A DNA stretch of 64,000 bases from assembly GCA_017165825.1 (NCBI GenBank), contig CM029376.1, positions 22,416,558-22,480,557 of the forward strand, written 5' to 3'. Origin of the DNA: Hepsetus odoe. Its lineage: Eukaryota; Chordata; Actinopteri; Characiformes; Hepsetidae. Position numbers and translations under genes: made by a program. Shown piece by piece: positions 24,563 to 35,961 of the stretch. Position 1 is the first letter of the stretch. The number at the start of each line of letters is the position of its first letter. The notes under the pieces were generated by a model. That model was given only the letters and a program-made list of their open reading frames with translations. It was not told where the DNA came from and did not search any database.

Positions 24563-25020
24563 GTGGTGGTAGGATTCTTGCCTATGGATCTATGGCTCAA
24601 GAGGTCCCAGGTTCGAATCCCACCTCTAGCACTACCACCACTGGGTCCCTGAGCAAGACCCTTAAACCTTAACCCTGAGTTGCTCCAGGGGGACTGTCCC
24701 TGCAGTAAGGGTATGGAAGTCCATCCATCCATCCATTTTCTGCCGCTTGTCCCAAACGGGGTCGCAGGGGAGTGCTGGTGTCCAACCCAGCGCACAGAGG
24801 GCGAGGACGGGGGACGGGGGACGCACCCCGGACAGGTCGCCAACCCATATCAGGGAGGAGCGGGACGGGGACAGCACCTTGCTCAAGGGTACCCCAGGGC
24901 AACCCATTGGGAAGGGGTTCGCACCCCACGATCTTCCGATCATGTGGCCAACGCCCGAACCGCTAGGCCACCACTGCCCCGGGTATGGAAGTCGCTCTGG
25001 ATAATGTAAACGTAAATGTA
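24563..25020 (+). mobile_element. SINE family 2 copy split by a later SINE insertion
   Basis: Head and body lie at 24563-24721 (B-box GGTTCGAATCC). The 3' end resumes at 24981-25020. The two parts together match the copy at 21075-21271. The break carries a 13-bp direct repeat, GGGTATGGAAGTC, at 24709-24721 and 24981-24993. Confidence 0.85.
24722..24980 (-). mobile_element. SINE with (ATGG)n tail, nested insertion
   Basis: On the minus strand a family-1-like tRNA head (GGGGCAGTGGTGGCCTAGCG) leads into a body with GCGACCTGTCCGGGGTG and ends in AAAATGGATGGATGGATGG. The 13-bp target duplication on both sides shows retroposition into the older SINE. Confidence 0.85.
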
Positions 25021-26620
25021 AGAAGATCATCTCGGTGGAAATGAGCTCAGTTAGAGTCTGTAATTAGGAGTTCATTAAAAGGGTTAAAGCTAATAATTGC
25101 AGTCCTGCTGGTGTGGGAGTTTGCTTAGCTTCGGACCGCCTTGGTTAGTGGGAAGCAGCACATGCTCATCTGGTCTTGAATTCAGAAAAAGAGTCTGATG
25201 ATGGTCAGTCTGATCCAGAGAACATTAGAGTTTCATACACTTCTCTCTGTCAAGAAAGTTTGGCATATTATGATGAAGTATTTATTAAAATGACCATATT
25301 TGTGTTCTCTAAAATGATCTCAAACATGATATTTCACACACCGACAATGATTAATGCAGATGGAGCTAAACCCATTCAAAGTATCAGGCTTAAAAATCTG
25401 CTTTAAGTCTGAAGAACTCAAAAAACTGCAGACTGACCTCTCAGGACGTCAGACTGAAACTGAAGTTGGAGGCTCTGTCCTTCTCTGTTCTTCTCTTCCA
25501 AAATGAAATGCTGAAGATCAAGCATTAAAAGCAGCAAATATAAAGCCCCAAAAACCAAATGATATTCAACCCAAAAAACAAAACTAAACCAGAGGAAACA
25601 GACACTCCCTTTTCTCATGGATGTATATGAGTGCAAAGCCACCAAATTCATATTAAACAAGCATGAAACTCAATAAATGGGTATACTGTCCTCTCCTGCA
25701 CTTTTTCTTTTACAGTCTTCTTGAGAACGCTTTACAACGTTTACTTGTGTGAAATTTATGACGCTATCCGCGTTCTTCAACTTGAGTAAGGGAATGAAAC
25801 GCTGAAGTTATGACTGTTTTTTCAACAGTATGTCGACGCCCCTCAGCAGAGTGTGTTTTTTTCACTCCATCTCCTCACCCAATGCACTTCATTCACCACT
25901 TTCACCACACACGTCGAGCTACTGGTATGAGCAGAGCAAAGCAAAGAACACTCTGCACCCTCACCCTCACCCGCCACTCGCTTTAGACTGACATGGAGGA
26001 ATGACGGATGATATGGTGTGAGAAAAGGTATGGGCTGCAGGACGAACATAGAGAGTAAGGTTATCTGTGTGCTTTAGGCTATGGAGTAACTGTTCACTCA
26101 GGCAAGGCATCCAGATCTTCTTTAAATGAAGAAAGAGGACAGCCAAGCTGATCATTACAGCAAGTTTGTAGGTAATAGAATCTAAATATATCTGTCATTT
26201 TTCATCATCTCTATTTTTTGCACAATTAAGAATATAATGACTTATTCGCCTTTAAATGAAGTTTAATATAACCTTATAGTTAAACCTTTGCTTCACCTTT
26301 TTTTGCCAGTTTTCCACATATTTTCTCAGTGATCAGAAATATTGATCACATAGCTGCCTGTTTTAGATGATTAAAAAAAAAAGATTACTCTACTCTATTA
26401 TGGGAACATTATGGCAGCAATTATGGTAAATACTGCTATCATAGTGAGTCCTTATAGTTGATGCTGGCTTTTTAATTGGGGATTACTGTTACCATGGAGT
26501 TTAATTGTTTTTTCTTTGTTGTTGCTGTTACTATGGTTTTTCAAATAACTTTTATTATTACTAGAGATCTGTGTCTCCATCTTGGTCTCTATCTCTCTAT
26601 CTCTATATTTATCTATCTGT

Positions 26621-26624
<4 letters not shown>

Positions 26625-26684
<60 letters not shown>
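26625..26684. repeat. (CA)30 microsatellite
   Basis: Perfect 60-bp array in the intergenic region; the longest CA array in the window. Confidence 0.97.
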
Positions 26685-26688
<4 letters not shown>

Positions 26689-28300
26689 CTTAGAGTACAA
26701 ATTTTATAAGCAGTTCTCATAGTGCAGTTCTTTGCCACATCAACAAGATATTTCTCACATAACTGTTTGTCTGTCAGAAGATGTTGCATAAGTGTAAAAA
26801 AACAGGAGCATGCAGGAAAACACACTTCTTACTTGAAAATAATGCTTTGAATCCATTTCTTAGTATGCATGTTTTTGCTTCCCTGATCTGTAGAGAGTAA
26901 AAGTTTCCTCTAACTTAAAATTGTTAATGTGTTTTCAGTGGCTTCTTTCCATTAACACTGGAGTAAAGTTCACACTGGGAACAACTACAAAGCCTCTGCA
27001 TGGTTGTAGGTAAGGGTTGGGGGTGGAGGGGGGTAAATTGTACAAGGAGCAGTGTTATCACTCTCACTTGAAAATGGCAGCCAGATGCTAAGTGCTCCAG
27101 CAAGATGACAGAGCTAATTCACATACCGGTGTCATTTCACAGTAGCTCACCATAATATTATGAGCACTGTCTCTATCTCAACAGGCCTGGTATTTCACTA
27201 TTTACTTTTCAGAGATTTAGATACCATACACAGACAAGCATGAAGATGGTGGACTGATTTCTTTCTGGAGACTCTCAAACTGCAGGCATGCACGCACACA
27301 GGATTATATCAATGCAGAGGTAGAGCATCTTAATAAAGTTTCACATACATAATATATCCTTAATATATCCAGGCGGGAGTTAAATTGAAATGGCAGAGTT
27401 GTGGGTTCCTATTTTATCCAAAGTGGGAGAACAAAATTATTCAATACGTGGTTCTGTGTGGAGTTTTCAGAGCTGATATGATGAGGTTTTAAATAAAACT
27501 GGAAACTGGAAACTGGAAATTCGGGTGTTACAGGGCTCTTTAACAAGAAAGAACAGAAAGAAAGGGAGAATATATAAAAACAAATCTAAAAAATATATAA
27601 AGATATCCATATACAGAGCTATATATATATATACATTTGTTGTTGTTGTTGCTGGCAGTCATCAATAAGACTTTGTTCTTTAAGTATGGTGAATTAGAGG
27701 TAATATGGGCAAACATATGATTTAAAAATGAGTAAAAAGCCCAACTCCAGCCCTGTATCTTTGTTCACAATGAAGGACAAATGAAATTTTTTGAGTTTCA
27801 GCCTTGAACGTTCATGTTCCAACTGACCAAGCACGGAGAATAACATGACATTAAAGTGGAATTAGATATTCAGCAGTTAGCTAAAAGATTAACAGATTAT
27901 AGTATTAAAATACGGGGAAGTTAACATCTTTACTGGAAAATCACGGATAAAGTCATGTACAATGTGTTTACATTTTCAGTTCTCCATGTTTAAACTGTTA
28001 CATGTGATGTGCAGCACCAGAACTGCCACCCATAAAACACATGAATCACGTCCCAGTCAAATCAGATTTGAAACCATCTGCAAATGTTTCTGAATAGGTC
28101 AAGATAAAAGTCATGCACAATGACTATTTGTTGTTCAGACTGCAAAAAAGTTGAGAAATTAAATTCCCTTGTTCAGACAAGACCTAAGTGTCTATAAGCA
28201 ACACAAATATGACTCATTGGAATTATTTTCACATATACTTAACTTTAGAGAGCAACCATGTGGAGGAAGAAGGGGAACCACAAAGGCTTCCACTCAGGAA

Positions 28301-28303
<3 letters not shown>

Positions 28304-28365
<62 letters not shown>

Positions 28366-28384
28366 TTTTTTTTTTTTTTTTTTT
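28304..28384. repeat. compound (CT)n(TA)n poly(T) microsatellite
   Basis: About 15 CT units, then about 14 TA units, then about 20 T residues. Confidence 0.95.
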
Positions 28385-28911
28385 AACAATATTTTTTTGG
28401 AAAGGTTACCCGTTCATCAAAGGCCACACCCACACAAAAGTAGTAAAAAACTTTTTCTGATGATCATTGTCAAGTAAGAAACACAAAGTATAATGATGAA
28501 CAGACCCCTCAGCTCGATTCATTCTATTTGGACAAACCTGACACAGTCTAACATCAGAGCACCAACATGTTTGATCAGTCATTTTTCTTGAGAAAAGGTC
28601 TATATTGAGTAAATAAATGGAAAAAGTCAATATATTAAGCAAATGAAGTCTGAGTGTGTATGTACTTCATACTGCTGTGCTGAAAACTGTACATTATCAG
28701 TGCATCTCAAGTTACTATTTATATTCTTTCTTTGAACTTACCATATTCATAATTTATTGCAGTATTTATAATGTACAGAGCTTGTTTGTACACCATTGAC
28801 ACTTCCTTTGTGGTTCCCCCTCCTCCCACACACCCTAACCCACACCTGGTCTCTCTCTTTGCTGGAAAGCAAGCTGGTGCCATGCTGTGCAAAATGGAAT
28901 TACATGAAGTG

Positions 28912-28912
<1 letters not shown>

Positions 28913-28952
<40 letters not shown>
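28913..28952. repeat. (CA)20 microsatellite
   Basis: Perfect array about 200 bp upstream of the muscarinic receptor coding start. Confidence 0.95.
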
Positions 28953-28953
<1 letters not shown>

Positions 28954-29152
28954 CTCTAGCTCTGTTCTCTTAACAAAAGAGAGTGAGCTGTTCGATGGAC
29001 CAAACATGAACTTTATCAGGACAAACTGTCTGAAATATGGGGCAATTCTGTGCTGCTCAAAAATGAAACTCAAGATACAATCTGTGCATTGCTGAACTCC
29101 ACCTTAAGACAGTATGATGATGTTATGATAATGTTTTGTACCACAGCTCGTG

Positions 29153-30834
29153 ATGTGGAGTTCCCAGGACCCTGAGAAGATGGAGATATCAAATGTAAAC
29201 CTTGTTACAACCAATGAGACCAGCCTTGAGGAATATCCTTTTACACTGGCCGAGATGGTGCTCCTTGTTCTTGGACTAAGTTCTTTGAGTCTGATCACCA
29301 TAATCGGCAATGTCCTCGTCATCGTCTCCATTAAGGTCAACAAGAACCTCCAGACAGTCAATAATTACTTCCTCTTCAGCCTAGCATGTGCTGACCTGAT
29401 CATTGGCCTCTTCTCCATGAACCTTTACACAGTCTACATTGTGTTTGACCAGTGGCTTCTAGGGCCCGTTGTCTGCGACCTGTGGTTGGCTCTCGATTAT
29501 GTGGCGAGCAATGCCTCTGTGATGAACCTCCTCATCATCAGCTTTGACCGATATTTCTGCGTCACCAAGCCACTCACCTATCCCATCAAGAGGACGACCA
29601 AAATGGCTGGTTTGATGATTGCAGCGGCCTGGATTTTGTCCTTCATTCTATGGGCTCCAGCCATCCTGTTCTGGCAGTTCATTGTGGGCGAACGAACTGT
29701 GGACAAAAACCAATGCTACATTCAGTTCTTCTCAAACGCAGCCGTCACCTTTGGCACGGCCATTGCCGCCTTCTACCTGCCTGTGGTCATCATGAGTGTG
29801 CTGTACTGGCAGATCTCCAAAGCCAGCCGCAGCCGCGTCAGGAGGAGAGAAAGCCGGATGGACTCCAGCACCGGCCAAGAGCTCAAGGTCCACACTGTGT
29901 TGGTCACAGAGCATAACGGAGAGACACAGAGCCAGAGAGGAGAGGACATGAAGAGCCGAGGACAGCGCAGTGGCTCAGATGCTACTACAGGTAAGTGTGC
30001 GAGTTTACCAAGCTCTGAAACACACGAGTGCTTATGTAATGAGGCGAGATTGTGAAACTTGTAGTTTTACCCGCTCTAAATATGAATATTGATTTTTAAT
30101 AGATTTGAAAATACTAAACGTGATATGCATCATATGTATGACATGGATGCTTCATAGAAATGTATTTAAATCCCACATTTTCAGTTAATCATCTCAGTCA
30201 TGATCATTATAAAGCAAAAATTCAGCAAAACAATGTTTTAAACACCTTTTCTCTTTGTGCAGGTGAAGACAGGGAGAGTGAAAATGAATCAACATCTGGC
30301 AGTGTTTTGGCCTCGTCCAATCAGAGAGAGGAGGAGGCGGTTTCTGTAGAAACTAACGGTGGCATCAAGAACACTCCAGCTACAGCCTCGTCCCAAATAA
30401 AAGTGAGCTGGTCAAAGCTGACTTACTTTAGAACTTCGACCAGAAAGGGAGGTGATGAGAGCTTTGGATCTTCTCATTCGAGTCAGAGGACCAACCACCA
30501 CAAGGAAAGGCAGAGTCTGGGGGATCTGGTCCTCGTGCGACCACACAGGAAGAAGAGGAAGAGTGGGTCCTCCAGAGAGAGGAAGGTAACAAGGACCATC
30601 ATGGCCATCCTGTTGGCATTCGTGGTCACTTGGACTCCTTATAACGTAATGGTGTTGATCAATACCTTCTGCACCAGCTGCATCCCCAGATCCATGTGGG
30701 TCTTGGGCTATTGGCTCTGCTACATCAACAGCACAGTTAATCCAGCCTGCTATGCTCTGTGCAATGTAACCTTCAAGAACACCTTTAAACACTTGTTAAT
30801 GTGCAGGTACAAAAACATTCGCACAGCCAGATAA
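29153..30834 (+). CDS. chrm2: Gi-coupled muscarinic acetylcholine receptor, M2/M4 class (M2-like), 2 coding exons
   Basis: A seven-transmembrane receptor for acetylcholine that signals through Gi/o. Exons 29153-29990 and 30263-30834 join in phase to give 469 residues. Seen: N-glycosylation site NETS at 21-24, TM1 GN pair at 52-53, TM2 Asp81, amine-binding Asp115 in LWLALDY, disulfide Cys108, DRY at 132-134, basic ICL3 start SRSRVRRR, basic ICL3 end SRERKVTRTI, TM6 TWTPYN and TM7 NPACY. CYIQFFSNAAVTFGTA, LINTFC, YPIKRTTKMAG and KHLLMCRYKN favour M2; SRSRV, ESTSGS and TWTP resemble M4. The start is the ATG at 29153; a second in-frame ATG follows at 29180, and a possible splice acceptor CCACAG lies just upstream at 29141-29146. 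The a/b paralogue cannot be told. Confidence 0.92.
29991..30262 (+). other. intron inside the third intracellular loop of the muscarinic receptor
   Basis: The donor GTAAGTGTG follows CTACTACAG, and the acceptor TTTTCTCTTTGTGCAG precedes GTGAAGACAGG. Removal keeps the frame (ATTG joined to EDRESENEST). Reading through reaches a TGA at about 30053. Its 272 bp hold no other feature. Confidence 0.9.
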
Positions 30835-32559
30835 GACACTGAACATGTGAGACCATGCAGAGGGGCATGATGCCAATGTCACATCCATTTTGTATTTTAA
30901 AGGATTATAAAGCAAGAGAACAAGGGAAGCTTAAGGTGAAATTGAAACACAGATTTTATGACCTCAGTTTTGGAAAGGTTGTGCCAATGTGACATTGAAC
31001 GACGCTGGGTGTTACCAAAACAAGAACAGCCTGCTAGTGACAGAGATAATTAAACATTTATGACCATTAGGGAACAGATGGGACGTGTGATAAGTCTGAT
31101 TTGAAAACATCGTCAATCCAGGATACGCTTTTGAACGCCTGGACCAAGTAGATCATTTGCTTTGTAGTTCATTAGTTTGAAACAAACTAAAAAATATTCT
31201 ATACTATGAATACAGAGCCTGGATTCTTTGATTGAATACATCCAGTTCATCACTGCAAGGAGGTAATGAAGGCAATGCTTTCACGCCGTTACCTAAGGAT
31301 GTGGTGTTTAGGTTGGGAAACAGAAAATCAATACAGCTGCATGCAGATGCTAGATGTGGAATACATATGATTTATTCTGCTGTTGCATTTAAAGAGCTCC
31401 CTGAAGCTTAATTACAAGACATTCTGAGGTCAGATCTGGAAAATTACTCATGCATCACTTGCTCTGAAGTCCTTGAACTATTTAAAACAGATAGTGGCAC
31501 AGATTGGGCACAACTATAGATTAATTGGTGCAACCCAAAAAACAAAAATGGGAAAAGATCTCTAGCAGCAGTAAAGGAGGCAAATTTCATGTTTATGTCT
31601 TTAAACTTCACTTGAAAACTATTTTTTCCTCTTATTTCAAGAGAATGCAGAAATCAAACCAAACTCAAAACTGACATTCATAAAATAGCATGCATGCGTA
31701 AAAAGCTGCCGTGTCTTAAATCAGCCCTGTAGGTTAAAAACTGAGCCCACAGGAACTCAAGAGTCCCATTTTACCTGTGGGTAACCAAGTAACCTGTTAA
31801 CTCGTTTTTCCAGAGCATATGCATGATTGTAAAAGCAATTTTAGAACAAGTCATTACTTAACTCTCTATCAATAACAGCTTGTCTGCAATAAAAAGGAGC
31901 AAATTCCCATGCAGCTCTGAGCATCACTCTGCCACATTCACAAGGTCAATGATACACAGCACATTTCAGCACATTCGTTTCATTCAAAAACATGTTTAAT
32001 TATTCGGCATAGGAAAATAAACATTCCAGACATTATCTTACACATGAATTGACCATATACATATATATATATATATATATTTTTTTTTTTACAAAGTTTC
32101 AAATTGCATATGTCCATCATACTAAGGAGAATCAATACAAACTAATGACAGGTTTGTTATTTTTTTTCTCCAAAATCACGGTGAAATGTTTACTTGAAAC
32201 ATACAACCATTTTAAATCTTAAGAGCAATAGTGGAGATCAGGATGAGGAGAACACTTTAAGGCACTGACAAAATGTTCTTGTCAGTATGATCAAGTCAGA
32301 GAGAATGGGCTATATTTCTGAACAGCTCATTAAGAGGCCCTAAAACATTAAACTAACCATTTACTAATGGAAAAAAGCATTTAAGAAACAATTTTAAACA
32401 ATATCAAAAACCGTTCAGTGATCATATTGCATGCCACTCAACTAATGAAAAGCTCCTTCACATTTCTAAAATAAACAAAAACGAAAACAAACAAAACAAG
32501 GTGGCAGTATTGGTGTGAGGTAGTATGAACTAAAGCATGATGCCTGACCAGACCAGGTA
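30835..32559. other. convergent 3' regions of the muscarinic receptor and fbxl14
   Basis: AT-rich non-coding sequence, probably the two 3' UTRs meeting tail to tail. A TA array followed by poly(T) lies at about 32055-32090. No open reading frame of interest is seen. Confidence 0.55.
31888..31893 (+). terminator. possible polyadenylation signal for the muscarinic receptor
   Basis: AATAAA lies about 1.05 kb past the stop codon at 30834, on the coding strand. It is the clearest signal before the convergent fbxl14 gene. The use is inferred. Confidence 0.35.
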
Positions 32560-33762
32560 TCATCTAACTCTTTCCCCCTCGGTCATCTGCCACAAACCCA
32601 AATTCAGCACTTTAAGGCATGGAAGCTGCGTTATCCGCTCTAGTCCCCTCTTAGTGATTTTGGTGCACCCATACAGATCGATCCCAGTCAGCTGAGTCAA
32701 GTGATCCGCAATGAGCTCAAGGCCCTTGTCCGTGATGCGCACACACTGTCCAATGTTGAGGGTCTTGAGTTCATGCATCTGGCGCACCATTCTATTGATG
32801 CCATCGTCACTGATGTGGCATGAGCACAGAGAGAGGGATTTGAGCTGGTAAAGCCCCTGGGCAATGTAGGCCAGGCTCTGGTCCCCCACTTTGTCGCAGA
32901 ATGACACATCCAGCCCGAACAACCTGAGTGAGCCCATGGAGAGGTGCATGATGCCAGTGTCGCTGATGTTGTCGCATGAGCGCAGGTTGAGAGTCCACAG
33001 CTGCGTCATGTGCGATAGGTGAATCATGCCGGCATCAGAAATCCCACCGCAGAAGCTGAGGTTCAGCACCTTCAGCTTGCCCAGGCCCTTGGAGATGTGC
33101 TTAAGGGAGAGGTCGGTGAGTTTCTGACAGTCCTGCAGGGTGAGGTGCTCCAGGCTGAGGCAGCCCTCAGCTGCACTGCGGGTCATCCCGGCCAGGTGAC
33201 CAATCCCCACGTCAGACACGTGTCTGCAGCTGCGAAGGTTGAGGCTCTTCAGCCTGTGCAGGCCCCAGGCGATGAGGAGTAACCCCGTGTTGGTGATGTT
33301 GCTGCAGCCGCCCAGCTCCAAGAACTCCAGGTTCTTGAGGTACTGCGCGATTCGGCCCAGGCTGGAGTCCGTGATCTGCTTGCAGAGGCTCAGGTTGAGG
33401 ATCCGCAGGCATGGGATGTCCTGCACGAACGCGTGGCCGAGCCCGTTGTCCGTCAAATTGTAACAGCCACTCAGATTAAGGCTCTCGATGTTTGGCATGC
33501 CCTGAATGACATAGCTGAGGCTTCGGCGGAGACTCAGGATCTGCACCTTCTTGATGCCTCGGGTCTGGAGGCTGGGGAAGAGCGACGGGTTGGCTCGTCT
33601 CAGGTGAAGTTTCGCCTCCACTCCCCTCCACACGGACTTGTGGTAGGACGCGTCTCTCCAGGCCACACACACCTGTGCCACCCTGCCCTTGCCTCTGACG
33701 TCCAGGTAGCTGAAGATCATGGCTAGAATCTCAGGGAAAAGGTGCGATACGTGCGTCTCCAT
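32560..33762 (-). CDS. fbxl14: F-box and leucine-rich repeat protein 14, single exon, complete
   Basis: Substrate receptor of an SCF (SKP1-CUL1-F-box) ubiquitin ligase. The family (Drosophila Ppa) targets Snail-type and Pax/Notch-pathway transcription factors; this is family knowledge. The 400-residue frame starts at an ATG in good context (GCCGACATGG). The F-box covers about residues 4-45 (LFPEILAMIFSYLDVRGKGR... VCVAWRDAS). It is followed by an array of about eleven cysteine-containing LRRs from about 85 to the end, with repeated units of the form LKxLNLSxCxxITDxGL. Length is close to the human 418. No introns interrupt it. The C-terminus ends LGLWQMTEGERVR. The shadow frames on both strands are not genes. 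Confidence 0.96.
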   Translation of the reverse strand: METHVSHLFPEILAMIFSYLDVRGKGRVAQVCVAWRDASYHKSVWRGVEAKLHLRRANPSLFPSLQTRGIKKVQILSLRRSLSYVIQGMPNIESLNLSGCYNLTDNGLGHAFVQDIPCLRILNLSLCKQITDSSLGRIAQYLKNLEFLELGGCSNITNTGLLLIAWGLHRLKSLNLRSCRHVSDVGIGHLAGMTRSAAEGCLSLEHLTLQDCQKLTDLSLKHISKGLGKLKVLNLSFCGGISDAGMIHLSHMTQLWTLNLRSCDNISDTGIMHLSMGSLRLFGLDVSFCDKVGDQSLAYIAQGLYQLKSLSLCSCHISDDGINRMVRQMHELKTLNIGQCVRITDKGLELIADHLTQLTGIDLYGCTKITKRGLERITQLPCLKVLNLGLWQMTEGERVR

Positions 33763-34020
33763 GTCGGCTCTCTGGAATAAGCCAGCTAACTGAATGAGCC
33801 AGCTAAGCGGCTAACTGAGTTCAGTTTACGGCCAAAATCCACATTAAATACGTTTCTTGGTCCTCAAAGGTGAGCCATTTCGCCACTGAACAAGTACCAC
33901 ACCCATAAAAGCGAGATTAAACGTCTGTTTTGATCCGGAAAACTGCCTTAAGGTGGTCAAGCTAGCTACCGTTAGCTAACAGACATGCTAAAGCTACGGA
34001 TGCTGTTCTTAAACCACCGT

Positions 34021-34032
34021 TTCTCGCGAGAA
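34021..34032. promoter_or_regulatory. TCTCGCGAGA palindromic promoter motif
   Basis: Perfect 12-bp palindrome TTCTCGCGAGAA about 260 bp upstream of the fbxl14 ATG. The TCTCGCGAGA motif is known from CpG-island promoters and is bound by BANP (and linked to ZBTB33). Function here is inferred. Confidence 0.7.
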
Positions 34033-34440
34033 GTACAAACCGTGAGGCATTTTCAGTGACTTAACGTCATATTCTCGCTGAAGTCTGGCCAAAGAATTCA
34101 CCGCGTTAACGTATTTCCCGAAAATGAACCGGTTTTTCCGAGCCGAGCGGGATTAAAACGGTCGCTCTCCGGCCATTGTAGCTCCGAGGACTCATTTCCG
34201 GCGGCTCTTTGTCTCCGTTCAAATCTGGCTGCCCGGGACGGATTTCGCTTTAATTTGGCTTTCTCATGAAACTAAAGCTCTTCCGGTGTTTATCGGTTAG
34301 CTAATAATACGATTAAAACGTCTAAATATCCTATAATCGATGTGTGAAGAGGATTATTTTAGTCAACGTTACTTTAAAACTCCCCCCACAGTCTGAACAT
34401 TGGTTCAATCCGCCTGCGTCACCGGCCTGAAGGCCTCGTC

Positions 34441-34503
34441 TTCCGTTCCACCTTAAATGGCCCAACTGTTACATAATGCGCCGTTGAGTTTAAGGTGGAC
34501 TTT
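34441..34503. repeat. short inverted-repeat element, copy B, right arm decayed
   Basis: The left arm TTCCGTTCCACCTTAAA (34441-34457) is identical to copies A and C. The right arm TTTAAGGTGGA (34489-34499) keeps 11 matching bases, then diverges to CTTTTT. The 31-bp interior is unrelated to A or C except for the TTAAA-(C/T)GGC start shared with C. It lies about 680 bp upstream of the fbxl14 ATG. Confidence 0.75.
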
Positions 34504-34505
34504 TT

Positions 34506-35961
34506 CAAATAAGAATCCAATTCAGCAGTTTTTAATCGACAGACGGAAGGGTTTTATTTCTGCCTCAATTGCCAACTTTGGGAAGTGCAATCGGGACATT
34601 TTATAGATGAAAGGGAAATGAAAGTGAAGCCTTTTTAATTTGAAATCATTTTAATCGTAATCGCGGATGCGGACAAGAGCCGTCAAGAAAATGATCAACA
34701 AAACAAAAGTCCCAACTACATTTAATTACATTTCTAAAAAAAAAAACAAAAAACAAAAAAAAACACATGTTTAAAAAAGTTCCCAATAAAACTACAGAGC
34801 CCTATGGCAAATTTACACACATGGCCTTAATGCTTATTTCCAGCATTATAGAAATAAAATAATTTATTCACAATCAGAGGATGGTTCACATTTTCCCCAA
34901 GAAGTGTGCAATTTAAACTCAGTGATTTTACTTCTTAATAAGACATTGTCGGTGCTAATGAAGTGGCTTGGTGATTCAATGATTTCATTGAAATTGCTCC
35001 CAGTTTATGTCTAAAAGTGTTTATTGGCCAACATTCGTACTGTGTTTTAGGTAAACCGGGTCTAGGGTACTGTCTGAATATCTAAAGTTTAATCCGAGAT
35101 TTAAATATCCTGTACTGCCCACGTTCACACGGAGATGGCTTTAAAATGAATGAGTATGATCAAATGGTCGTGTTATATTTGTGATAATAATTAATATCTT
35201 ACACAAAACACTATATTGTCAAAGCAGTGTATAAGTAGAGCCACATATTTAAACAGAACTACAAAACTGATTTAATGACCTCTGACTGAACCAAACAACT
35301 AAAGAAAAAATGCTTTGCCATAGTCCTTTCCCCTATTTTTACAATAGTGCAGCTAAAATTACAAAGGTTTGAGTGCAACATTTTTTATTTTTACACCAGC
35401 GTGTTAAACAGGTACAGTCCTGCCAGGCAAGATGTTCTGAAGCATACAGATGTGCATGATCTTTGCATCTTTTTCTCAAATCAGTTCTCTCCTCAGAATA
35501 CTACAGCCGTACCTGACAGATGTTCTAAGCCCTCGGATTGAATGAAATGAAAATTGCAAATCAGTACAAAACAATCACAGATTTAACATTTCACATTCAG
35601 GTCTTATTTCTACACATATGAAGAACCGTTTAAGCAAACGGAGCTCTCCATGTAACAGCATGTACCTGTGAAAACAGGTATGTACAAATATCCATAAAGG
35701 TCCATTGGTAGAGGATGTCTTACAAAAGCAACAGCTTCAAAAAAAAAGAAACATCCAACAGTCTTTTTGTTTAACTGAAGATGGCGGCAGAGGTTGGACT
35801 CCAGAGTTCATCTCCAATTGCAGTTTATAGGAAATACACCATTTGTTTGCGTATTGTTTGCGTCAAAATTGATTTAAAGCATCTTAAGAATCTTGAACTG
35901 GATTCGTTAACTGCTTGATGGCTACCAAGCCAGAGCTGATGACAATCATTGCACATTAAAG
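34506..35961. other. probable prr5 3' UTR and intergenic sequence
   Basis: No gene is seen. On the minus strand AATAAA is read at 35384-35389, about 575 bp past the prr5 stop, and may be its polyadenylation signal. An A-rich tract lies at 34735-34770. Confidence 0.5.

Larger units (their letters stand above)
16400..29152. other. intergenic region between gnai1 and the muscarinic receptor
   Basis: About 12.7 kb with no recognisable host gene. It carries several SINE copies, a LINE remnant, a Tc1-like element with a nested SINE, and microsatellites, each listed separately. The remaining stretches (16.4-17.1, 18.2-19.0, 22.0-22.7, 23.0-24.5, 25.0-26.6 and 26.7-28.3 kb) show only AT-rich sequence and scattered short repeats. 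The 5' non-coding exon or exons of the receptor may be hidden here. Confidence 0.6.
33770..34505 (-). promoter_or_regulatory. CpG-rich promoter region of fbxl14
   Basis: CpG-dense sequence directly upstream of the fbxl14 ATG. It contains TTCTCGCGAGAA at 34021-34032, an ETS-like TTTCCGGCGG near 34195 and inverted-repeat element B at 34441. The transcription start is not visible. Confidence 0.65.

Noticed and set aside
24662..25030. Several overlapping frames of 85-122 residues on both strands
   Set aside because: They lie wholly in the nested SINEs and have no protein similarity.
29097..29107. TCCACCTTAAG just upstream of the muscarinic receptor exon, resembling one arm of the three-copy inverted repeat
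   Set aside because: Only 10 bases match and no second arm is found within 150 bp, so it is probably chance.
29153..30834. Assignment of the receptor to chrm4
   Set aside because: Some ICL3 residues look M4-like, but ECL2, TM6-TM7 and the C-terminus match M2 more closely; kept as an alternative only.
33019..33726. Long frames opposite and within fbxl14
   Set aside because: Shadows of the LRR repeats on other frames.
33946..33956. CTTAAGGTGG in the fbxl14 upstream region, resembling the right arm
   Set aside because: Only about 9 bases match and there is no partner arm at the expected distance.
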